Shown here piece by piece: positions 8,067 through 15,132 of a stretch of DNA of 64,000 nucleotides. Every line of letters starts with the position of its first letter. Within the stretch, counting starts at the first letter, position 1. Under the pieces are notes generated by a model. That model saw nothing but the letters and a program-made list of their open reading frames with translations. It did not search any database and was not told where the DNA came from. This stretch comes from Paracoccus sp. TOH (lineage in GTDB: Bacteria; Pseudomonadota; Alphaproteobacteria; Rhodobacterales; Rhodobacteraceae): positions 1,696,501 through 1,760,500 of the forward strand of contig NZ_CP098360.1 of assembly GCF_030388245.1 (NCBI RefSeq). Reading direction: 5' to 3'. The position numbers and the translations under genes were made by a program.

Positions 8067-8854
8067 GCGCCGCCCTCCAGCCGCTTCGACCAATCCTCGA
8101 CCCGGCCGCTTTCCAGCCGGCGCACCGCGTAGCGCCGCCAGCCCTCGGCCAGCACGTCCAGCGCGGCGATGCCCTGCAATTCGCCGAGGTTCAGCCGGTC
8201 CACGTAAAGCGCATGCCAGAGCCGGCGCAGCGTCCAGTCGGGCGCCACGCGGTCGATCCGCTCCAGCCGGTCGCCGGGGGCGACGATGCCGGGCTGCAGG
8301 ACGCGGTAATACCAGCCGGTGCGGCCGCTTTGCTGTACGCGCCGCGCCATGTCCGCGACGCCGAAGCGCCGGTTCAGCTTCCAGCAGGGTTGCCGGCCCT
8401 GCGACACTTGCACCAGCGCCGAGCCGAGCCGGAAGATGTCGCCCACCGCGACATCCGTCTCGGTCAGGCCCCGGGTCGAGATGTTCTCGCCGAAGGCGCC
8501 GGGTGCATCCAGCGGCCCGCCGGTTTCCCCGTTTTCCGGACGCCCCATCGGGGGCGGGCCACCGAATCCGCCACCGGTCCGAGAATCGGCGGCCGGCGGG
8601 TGCGGCCCGCCCGGCGGTTCGGCCGGACGCAGTGGTCCAAGTTCCTCGCGCCAGGCCGGGTAATGGTCGAAAGCATAATGGTGCACGGCCTTTTCCGGCC
8701 CGCCATGCACACGGCGGTCGGCCTGCTCGTCGCCCTCGAACCCCCCGGGGCCAAGCGTCAGCGGCCGGTCCGCCGGGCGCTTGTCGATGCCGCTGAGCTG
8801 GTCGCTGCCCGGCAGCGGCGCCGCCTTGCCCGTCAGCAGGATGATCTGGGCCAT
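8063..8854 (-). CDS. MOSC-domain protein, YiiM type
   Basis: A 263-residue protein whose sequence follows YiiM: GDEQADRRVHGGPEKAVHHYA, then FGENISTRGLTETDVAVGD, the conserved Cys in SQGRQPCWKLNRRF (near residue 155), and a C-terminal three-helix region. MOSC proteins are tied to molybdenum cofactor chemistry; YiiM reduces N-hydroxylated compounds. Compared with YiiM there is an extra Pro/Gly-rich stretch of about 40 residues at about 74-117. The ATG has a GGGGGAACC ribosome site. It is the first gene of an operon with pdxY. Confidence 0.85.
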   Translation of the reverse strand: MAQIILLTGKAAPLPGSDQLSGIDKRPADRPLTLGPGGFEGDEQADRRVHGGPEKAVHHYAFDHYPAWREELGPLRPAEPPGGPHPPAADSRTGGGFGGPPPMGRPENGETGGPLDAPGAFGENISTRGLTETDVAVGDIFRLGSALVQVSQGRQPCWKLNRRFGVADMARRVQQSGRTGWYYRVLQPGIVAPGDRLERIDRVAPDWTLRRLWHALYVDRLNLGELQGIAALDVLAEGWRRYAVRRLESGRVEDWSKRLEGGA

Positions 8855-9093
8855 GGTTCCCCCGGCTTGCCTGGATGCGGGCAGATTAGCCAAGGAACCG
8901 GCAAGCTCAAGGGGCCAAGACCCGGCCGGTTCCGCCCCGCCCGCATCGCCGCGCTGCCCGTTCCCCGCGCGCGGCGGCGCATATCTGCCCGGTCCTTGCG
9001 CAGGGCGCGGACGCGCAGGGCGACGCGCGCGGCAGGCATTGCCGGCGCCCGGTTCCGCTGGCACCTGCTGGGACGGGAGAGAGCAGGAAGCAG
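8855..9093. other. Intergenic region between divergent MOSC gene and nasT
   Basis: Promoters for both neighbours should lie here. I found no convincing sigma-54 element, NtrC site or terminator. Only the nasT ribosome site AGGAAG near 9085 is clear. Confidence 0.4.
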
Positions 9094-9684
9094 ATGGACA
9101 AGCGCCTTTCGATCGTCGTCATCGAGCCCGACCCGGAACGCGCCGCCCCGATCGTGGACGGGCTGCGCGAGGTCGGCGACCACGACATCCGCATCATCTC
9201 GGAGGAAACCGGTCTCGCGCGCCACATCGCCGAATGCCGGCCCGATATGGTGCTGATCGACCTGGCCAACCCCTCGCGCGACGTGCTCGAGGAGCTGGCG
9301 CTGGCCTCGGGCCCGACCGAGCGGCCGGTGGCGATGTTCGTGGACCGCTCGGACGAGCACCTGACGCGGGCGGCGGTCGAGGCCGGCATTTCGGCCTATG
9401 TCGTGGACGGGCTGCGGCCCGAGCGCATCAAGCCGGTGCTGGACGCGGCCATCGCGCGCTTTCACATGTTCCAGCGCATGCGCGCCGAACTGGCCGCGAC
9501 CCGCGCCGCGCTGGAGGAGCGCAAGGTGATCGACCGCGCCAAGGCGGTGCTGATGAAGGCGCGCGGCATCGACGAGGAGGCCGCCTATGCGCTGTTGCGC
9601 AAGGCGGCGATGGACCAGGGCAAGCGCGTGGCCGAGATCGCCCAGCAGCTGGTCCTGGCCGCGGGGTTGCTGTCATGCCGCTGA
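9094..9684 (+). CDS. nasT: NasT, ANTAR-domain antiterminator of nitrate assimilation
   Basis: A 196-residue response-regulator-like protein. A receiver-type domain covers residues 1-125 (VVIEPDPERAAPIVDGL; the phosphoacceptor position is DLAN). A coiled linker leads to a C-terminal ANTAR RNA-binding domain (KVIDRAKAVLMKARGIDEEAAYALLRKAAM). In Paracoccus and related bacteria NasT binds the leader RNA of the nas genes and relieves termination when released by NasS. Its last 10 bases overlap the nasS start, which places both in one operon. A candidate RNA target lies at 10972-11040. Confidence 0.93.
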   Translation: MDKRLSIVVIEPDPERAAPIVDGLREVGDHDIRIISEETGLARHIAECRPDMVLIDLANPSRDVLEELALASGPTERPVAMFVDRSDEHLTRAAVEAGISAYVVDGLRPERIKPVLDAAIARFHMFQRMRAELAATRAALEERKVIDRAKAVLMKARGIDEEAAYALLRKAAMDQGKRVAEIAQQLVLAAGLLSCR

Positions 9685-10847
9685 CGCCCCTGCGCCTGGG
9701 CTATGTGCCGCTGATCGACGCGGCGCCCCTGATCGTGGCGCGCGAGCTGGGCTTCGCCGCCGAGGAAGGGCTGGCGTTCCGGCTGCTGCGCCTGGGCGCC
9801 TGGGCGCAGGCCCGCGACATGCTGGGCGCCGGGCTGATCGAGGCGGCGCATATGCTGGCGCCGATGCCGGTGGCGCAGGCGCTGGGGCTGGGTCCGGCGC
9901 TGCCGGATCTGGACCTGGCGATGTTCCTGTCGCAGGGCGGGCAGGCGGTCGCGGTCGGCGCCGCCTTGGCCGCCAGGATGCGCGACCAAGGCCATGATTT
10001 CGACTTTCGCGATGCCCGCAAGGCGGGGCTTGCGCTGCAACGCGCCGCGTCCGCCCGGCTGCGGGTGGGCGTGCCGTTCCATTTCTCGACGCAGTTGGAG
10101 CTGATCCGGCACTGGCTTGGCGCCTGCGGCTTCAGCCCGGCGCTGGAGGTCGTCACCGTGCCGCCGCCGCTGATGGCCGAATCCATGGCCGCGGGCGAGC
10201 TCGACGCCTTTTGCGTCGGCGAGCCCTGGGCGTCCAGCGCCGTGGACCGGGGCCTTGCCGCGCTGCTGTTGCCCGGCACGGCGATCTGGGCCGCGCCGCC
10301 GGAAAAGGGCCTGGTGCTGCGCCGCGATTTCACCGTCTCCGATCCGCAGCTTACCGGGGCGCTGATGCGGGCGGTCTGGCGGGCCGGGCGCTGGCTCGAC
10401 GAGCCCGAGAACCGCGACACCGCCGCCGAGATCCTGTCGCGGCGCGAATATCTGGACCTGCCGGCCGAACTGGCCGAGCGCGGACTGACCGGGCGGCTGC
10501 AGGTCACCCCTGCGGGCGAGTTCCGCCATGTGCCGGGCTTTGTCGCCTTCCATGCCGGGGCGGCGAACTTCCCCTGGAAAAGCCTGGCCGCCCTGTTCGC
10601 GCAGCGCATCGCCCGGCGTCATGGGCTGGAGCCCGGGCCGGCGATGCAAAAGGCGATGACGCATTTCCGCACCGATCTTTACCGCGCGCATCTGCGCGAA
10701 GCCGGGGCGGCGCTTCCGGGCGCCTCGGCCCGGCTGGAGGGCGCGCTGGCCGAGGACCGCGAGGTCGCGGCCGAAAAGGGCCAGATGATTCTGCGCGCCG
10801 ATGCCTTCTTCGACGGCACCGTCTTCGAGCCGCCCTTCGCAAGCTGA
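9675..10847 (+). CDS. nasS: NasS, nitrate/nitrite-sensing NrtA-like protein
   Basis: A 390-residue protein of the NrtA/NasF periplasmic binding fold but without a signal peptide, as expected for the cytoplasmic sensor NasS. It begins LRLGYVPLIDAAPLIVARELGFAAEEGL; GVPFHFSTQLELIRHWL and CVGEPWASSAVDRG are further family motifs. NasS holds NasT in check until nitrate or nitrite binds. The ATG at 9675 overlaps nasT by 10 bases; longer upstream readings of this frame run antisense-like through nasT and were not used. Confidence 0.93.
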   Translation: MPLTPLRLGYVPLIDAAPLIVARELGFAAEEGLAFRLLRLGAWAQARDMLGAGLIEAAHMLAPMPVAQALGLGPALPDLDLAMFLSQGGQAVAVGAALAARMRDQGHDFDFRDARKAGLALQRAASARLRVGVPFHFSTQLELIRHWLGACGFSPALEVVTVPPPLMAESMAAGELDAFCVGEPWASSAVDRGLAALLLPGTAIWAAPPEKGLVLRRDFTVSDPQLTGALMRAVWRAGRWLDEPENRDTAAEILSRREYLDLPAELAERGLTGRLQVTPAGEFRHVPGFVAFHAGAANFPWKSLAALFAQRIARRHGLEPGPAMQKAMTHFRTDLYRAHLREAGAALPGASARLEGALAEDREVAAEKGQMILRADAFFDGTVFEPPFAS

Positions 10848-10971
10848 GCGTTTCGCGGGCAGGCCGGGCGCGGTGCTGCCCGGGTTTCGGGCGAAACCGG
10901 CGGCGGATGCTGCGATGCCGCATCGACGCTTGATCCGCCCGGTTCGCTGATCCAGTCTGATCCCATGGCCC

Positions 10972-11040
10972 GGCGCAACGGCGCGCCACCGGCCCGCTCG
11001 CAATGATGCGGCACGGATTCCCGCGACGATGCGGCGATCC
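10972..11040 (+). promoter_or_regulatory. Candidate NasT (ANTAR) target hairpins in the nasA leader
   Basis: The 284-base gap between nasS and nasA folds into several hairpins. The stem GGCGC/GCGCC at 10972-10987 carries the hexaloop AACGGC, with A at loop position 1 and G at position 4, as in known ANTAR targets. A second hairpin at 11015-11040 (CCGC/GCGG, extended by GGAT/ATCC) has the hexaloop GACGAT, keeping only the G at position 4. GCGGCG-TCC-CGCCGC at 11064-11078 could be the terminator stem, although no T-run follows. Confidence 0.45.
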
Positions 11041-11131
11041 TCCCCCGAAAGCGCAAATCCGCTGCGGCGTCCCGCCGCCCGGCCGCGTGCTTTCCGACCG
11101 CCTTCGCCATCAGCAACGCATCGGAGCCACC

Positions 11132-12340
11132 ATGCCCGCCGTTCCCCCCGTTCCGCCCTCCGAGGCCAGCCGCGCGCTGGGCCTTTCGACCTTCGCCTTC
11201 ACCATCTGCTTCGCGGTCTGGACGATTTTCTCGATCATCGGCCTGCAGATCCGCGCGCAGCTTTCCCTGACCGAAACCCAGTTCGGCCTGCTGATCGGCC
11301 TGCCGATCCTGACCGGCTCGCTGGTGCGCATCGCCTTGGGCGTGCTGACCGACCGGCTGGGCGGGCGGCGGGTCTATACCCTGACCATGCTGGCCGCCGC
11401 CGGCGCGACCTTCCTGTTGTCCTGGGCCAGCACCTATCCGCAGATGCTGCTGGCGGCGCTGGGCGTCGGGCTGGCCGGCGGCTCTTTCGCGGTGGGCGTC
11501 GCCTATGTCTCGCGCTTCTATGCCGCGGGGCGGCAGGGCACGGCGCTGGGCATCTTCGGCACCGGCAATGTCGGCGCCGCCCTGACCAAATTCGCCGCGC
11601 CCTTCGTCATGCTGGCGCTGGGCTGGCAGGCGACCGCGCAGATCTGGGCCGCCGTGCTGGCGCTGACCGCCGTGCTGTTCTGGCTGCTGAGCAAGGACGA
11701 CCCGGTCACCGCCGCCGGGATCGGCCGCAAGGCGCCCTTGCGCGCCGAATTCGCGCCGCTGGGCCAGATCCGGGTCTGGCGCTTCTCGGCCTATTATTTC
11801 TTCAGCTTCGGCGGCTTCGTCGCCCTGGCCCTGTGGCTGCCGCATTACCTGACCGAGGTCTACGGCTTCGACATCGCCACCGCCGGCATGATCGGCGCCG
11901 CCTATTCCATCCCCGGCTCGATCTTCCGCGCCTGGGGCGGGGTGCTGTCGGACCGCATCGGCGCGCGGGTGGTGATGTATGCGACCTTTGCCGTCTCGCT
12001 GGCCGCGACCGCGATCCTGTCGATCCCCTCGGGCGTGCCGGTGCCGGTCTTTTTGGCGGTGATCTTCGTGCTGGGCTTCTTCATGAGCCTGGGCAAGGCC
12101 GCCGTCTACAAGCACATCCCCAGCTATTACCCCGGCCATATCGGCGCGGTCGGCGGGCTGGTGGGCATGATCGGCGGCTTGGGCGGCTTCGTGCTGCCGC
12201 TGCTGTTCGGCTGGCTGCGCGACCAGACCGGGCTGTGGTCCAGTTGCTTCATGGCGCTGTTCCTGCTGGTCGGGCTCTGCGCGCTGTGGATGCACGCCTC
12301 GATCCGCCAGATGGGCCGCGCCGCCCTGCAAGCCGCCTGA
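11132..12340 (+). CDS. nasA: NasA, NarK-type nitrate/nitrite transporter
   Basis: A 402-residue major facilitator with about 12 membrane segments. The MFS loop motif GVLTDRLGGRRVYT follows the second helix and is echoed in the second half by GGVLSDRIGARVVMY. FGTGNVGAALTKF resembles the nitrate signature of NarK/NasA carriers. It imports nitrate for assimilation at the inner membrane. The ATG at 11132 has GGAG 5 bases before it. It is the first gene of nasA-nasB-nasG-nasC, downstream of the candidate NasT target. Confidence 0.92.
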   Translation: MPAVPPVPPSEASRALGLSTFAFTICFAVWTIFSIIGLQIRAQLSLTETQFGLLIGLPILTGSLVRIALGVLTDRLGGRRVYTLTMLAAAGATFLLSWASTYPQMLLAALGVGLAGGSFAVGVAYVSRFYAAGRQGTALGIFGTGNVGAALTKFAAPFVMLALGWQATAQIWAAVLALTAVLFWLLSKDDPVTAAGIGRKAPLRAEFAPLGQIRVWRFSAYYFFSFGGFVALALWLPHYLTEVYGFDIATAGMIGAAYSIPGSIFRAWGGVLSDRIGARVVMYATFAVSLAATAILSIPSGVPVPVFLAVIFVLGFFMSLGKAAVYKHIPSYYPGHIGAVGGLVGMIGGLGGFVLPLLFGWLRDQTGLWSSCFMALFLLVGLCALWMHASIRQMGRAALQAA

Positions 12341-12355
12341 GAAAGGAGTCCCGCA

Positions 12356-14788
12356 ATGAAGAACCTTGTCGTCATCGGCGCCGGCATGGCCTCGGGCCGC
12401 CTGCTGGAGCATCTGTTCGAGGCCGCGCCCGGCGCATGGCAGGTCATCCTGTTCAACGCCGAGCCGCGCGGCAATTACAACCGGCTGATGCTGTCGCCGG
12501 TCCTGTCGGGCGAAAAGACCTATCAGCAGATCGTCACCCATGACGCGGATTGGTATGCCGCGCATGGCGTCGATTGCCGCTTCGGCGAGCCGGTGGTGCG
12601 GATCGACCGCGCCAATCGCACTGTCTATTCCAGCGCGGGCGGCGCGCCCTATGACGCCCTGGTCATCGCCACCGGCTCGGCGCCCTTCATCATCCCGGTG
12701 CCCGGCAGCGATCTGCCGGGCGTGGTGACCTATCGCGACCTCGAGGACACCAACGCCATGATCGAGGCCGGGATCGCCGGCAAGGACGCCGTGGTGATCG
12801 GCGGCGGGCTTCTGGGTCTCGAGGCGGCGGCCGGCATGGCCGCGCGCGGCGCCCGCGTCACCGTCGTCCATCTGATGGGCCATCTGATGGAGCGGCAGCT
12901 CGACCCCGCCGCCGGCTATCTGCTGCAGCGCGACCTGGAGCGGCGCGGCATCAAGGTGCATTGCAAGGGCGCGACCAAGGCGATCCTGGGCCATGGCCGG
13001 GCCGAGGCGGTGCTGCTGGAGGACGGCACCGTCCATCCCGCCGATCTGGTCTGCATGGCCGTCGGCATCCGCCCCGAGGTGCGGCTGGCCAATGACGCGC
13101 ATCTGGAGGTCGAGCGCGGCATCGTCGTCGACGACGCCCTGCGCACCTCGGACCCGCAGATCTTCGCGCTTGGCGAATGCGTCGAGCATCGGGACCAGGT
13201 CTTCGGCCTTGTGGCGCCGCTTTACGATCAGGCCAAGGTGCTGGCCCGGACCCTGCTGGGCGAGGCGGCCGCGTTCCGCCCGGTGCAGACCGCGACCAAG
13301 CTGAAGGTGACCGGCTGCGACCTGTTCAGCGCCGGCGATTTCGCCGAAGCCGAGGGGCGCGAGGACATCGTGTTCCGCGACCCCGGCCGCGGCATCTACA
13401 AGCGGCTGGTGCTGGAGAACGACCGCATCATCGGCGTGGTCATGTATGGCGACACCGCCGACGGCAACTGGTTCTACGGGCTGATGAAGGACGAAACCGA
13501 CGTGTCGGGGATGCGCGACACGCTGATCTTCGGCCCGGCCTTCCAGGGGGGGACCAAGCTGGACCCTATGGCGGCCGTTGCAGCCTTGCCGCCTGAGGCG
13601 GAGATCTGCGGCTGCAACGGCGTCTGCAAGGGAACCATCGTCGCCGCGGTGCAGGGCGGCGCGACCACGCTTGATGCGGTGCGCGCCTGCACCAAGGCCT
13701 CGGGATCCTGCGGCACCTGCACCGGGCTGGTCGAACAGGTGATGAAGCTGACCCTGGGCGACGGCTTCGTCGCGCCCGCCTCTGGCGGCATGTGCAAATG
13801 CACCGACCACAGCCACGAGGACGTGCGGCGGCTGATCCGCTCCATGGGGCTGAAGTCGATCCCGGCGGTCATGCAGGAGCTGGGCTGGAAGAGCGTCGGC
13901 GGCTGCCATTCCTGCCGCCCGGCGCTGAACTATTACCTGCTGGCGGAATGGCCGCTGGAATACCAGGACGACCGGCAGAGCCGTTTCGTGAACGAAAGGA
14001 ACCACGCCAACATCCAGAAGGACGGCACCTATTCGGTGGTGCCGCGCATGTGGGGCGGCGTCACCACGCCGGCCGAGCTGCGCGCCATCGCCGACGCGGC
14101 CGAGAAATATGCCGTGCCGATGGTCAAGGTCACCGGCGGCCAGCGCATCGACCTGCTGGGCGTCCGCAAGCAGGATCTGCCGCAGATCTGGGCCGACCTG
14201 AACGCCGCCGGGCTGGTTTCCGGCCATGCCTATTCCAAGGGGCTGCGCACGGTGAAGACCTGCGTCGGCAGCGAGTTCTGCCGCTTCGGCACCCAGGATT
14301 CCACGGGCCTCGGCATCCTGCTGGAAAAGCTGCTTTGGGGGTCCTGGACGCCGCACAAGGTCAAGCTGGGCGTCTCGGGCTGCCCCAGGAACTGCGCCGA
14401 GGCGACCTGCAAGGACGTGGGCGTGGTCTGCGTCGACAGCGGCTACCAGATCAGCGTCGCCGGCGCCGCCGGGATGGAGGTGAAGGAGACCGAGCCCCTG
14501 GCCGCGACCCCGTCCGAGGACGAGGCGGTCGAGATCGTCACCGCCTTCGTCCAGCTTTACCGCGAAAACGCCCGCTATCTGGACCGGCCCTATAAATGGG
14601 TGGCCAAGGTCGGGCTCGACTGGGTCAAGGCGCAGGTCGCCGACCTGCCGACCCGCCGCGCGCTGGTCGAGCGCTTCGAGATCAGCCAGTCGGTCTATCG
14701 CCGCGACCCCTGGGCCGAACATTCCACCACCGCCGCGACGCCCCGCTGGGCGCCCCTTGCCGATCTGACCCTGGAGGCCGCGGAATGA
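12356..14788 (+). CDS. nasB: NasB, assimilatory NADH-dependent nitrite reductase (NirB type)
   Basis: An 810-residue enzyme reducing nitrite to ammonium. The N-terminal FAD/NAD(P)H module begins LVVIGAGMASGRLLEHL and includes VVIGGGLLGLEAA. A BFD-like [2Fe-2S] domain starts near residue 418 (CGCNGVCKG and CGTCTGLV). The sirohaem/[4Fe-4S] domain has CVGSEFC near residue 636 and CPRNC near 676. The stop overlaps the nasG start (ATGA). It works with the Rieske protein NasG, which in Paracoccus passes electrons between the NADH site and the reductase modules. Confidence 0.95.
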   Translation: MKNLVVIGAGMASGRLLEHLFEAAPGAWQVILFNAEPRGNYNRLMLSPVLSGEKTYQQIVTHDADWYAAHGVDCRFGEPVVRIDRANRTVYSSAGGAPYDALVIATGSAPFIIPVPGSDLPGVVTYRDLEDTNAMIEAGIAGKDAVVIGGGLLGLEAAAGMAARGARVTVVHLMGHLMERQLDPAAGYLLQRDLERRGIKVHCKGATKAILGHGRAEAVLLEDGTVHPADLVCMAVGIRPEVRLANDAHLEVERGIVVDDALRTSDPQIFALGECVEHRDQVFGLVAPLYDQAKVLARTLLGEAAAFRPVQTATKLKVTGCDLFSAGDFAEAEGREDIVFRDPGRGIYKRLVLENDRIIGVVMYGDTADGNWFYGLMKDETDVSGMRDTLIFGPAFQGGTKLDPMAAVAALPPEAEICGCNGVCKGTIVAAVQGGATTLDAVRACTKASGSCGTCTGLVEQVMKLTLGDGFVAPASGGMCKCTDHSHEDVRRLIRSMGLKSIPAVMQELGWKSVGGCHSCRPALNYYLLAEWPLEYQDDRQSRFVNERNHANIQKDGTYSVVPRMWGGVTTPAELRAIADAAEKYAVPMVKVTGGQRIDLLGVRKQDLPQIWADLNAAGLVSGHAYSKGLRTVKTCVGSEFCRFGTQDSTGLGILLEKLLWGSWTPHKVKLGVSGCPRNCAEATCKDVGVVCVDSGYQISVAGAAGMEVKETEPLAATPSEDEAVEIVTAFVQLYRENARYLDRPYKWVAKVGLDWVKAQVADLPTRRALVERFEISQSVYRRDPWAEHSTTAATPRWAPLADLTLEAAE

Positions 14789-15120
14789 CCGTCTTTGTCG
14801 ATATCGGAGCCCTGGACGACATTCCCCGCCAGGGCGCGCGGGTGATCCGCACCGGGCAGGGCTGCGTCGCGGTGTTCCGCACCCTGGACGACCGGGTCTT
14901 TGCGCTGGACGACCGTTGCCCGCACAAGGGCGGCCCGCTGTCCGAGGGCATGGTGCATGGCGACCGGGTGACCTGTCCGCTGCACAACTGGGTGTTCGAC
15001 ATGAACTCGGGCGCCGCGCAGGGCGCCGACGAGGGCGCGGTCCGCACCTGGCCGGTCCGCGTCGAGCAGGGCCGCGTCCTGATCAGCGCCGAACTCGTCA
15101 CCCGCTCGCACGCCGCCTGA
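14785..15120 (+). CDS. nasG: NasG, Rieske-type [2Fe-2S] ferredoxin (NirD family)
   Basis: A 111-residue cytoplasmic protein. The Rieske ligands are visible as RCPHKG and CPLHNW (C-x-H and C-x2-H). It is the electron carrier or small subunit for NasB and NasC. The ATG overlaps the nasB stop by four bases, giving coupled and probably equimolar synthesis. The following gene nasC starts only 12 bases after its stop, with GAGGGG as ribosome site. Confidence 0.94.
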   Translation: MTVFVDIGALDDIPRQGARVIRTGQGCVAVFRTLDDRVFALDDRCPHKGGPLSEGMVHGDRVTCPLHNWVFDMNSGAAQGADEGAVRTWPVRVEQGRVLISAELVTRSHAA

Positions 15121-15132
15121 GGAGGGGCCATC

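Noticed and set aside
8980..9080. Possible sigma-54 promoter (TGGCAC near 9058) or NtrC site (TGCGC/GCGCA near 8996) before nasT
   Set aside because: The TGGCAC has no TTGC at the proper distance, and the NtrC-like arms are too far apart and too GC-rich to be distinctive.
10679..14722. A 1347-codon open frame on the minus strand opposite nasA and nasB
   Set aside because: It lies antisense to well-supported genes, has a Gly/Gln/His/Arg-rich composition typical of shadows in GC-rich coding DNA, and has no domain motifs.
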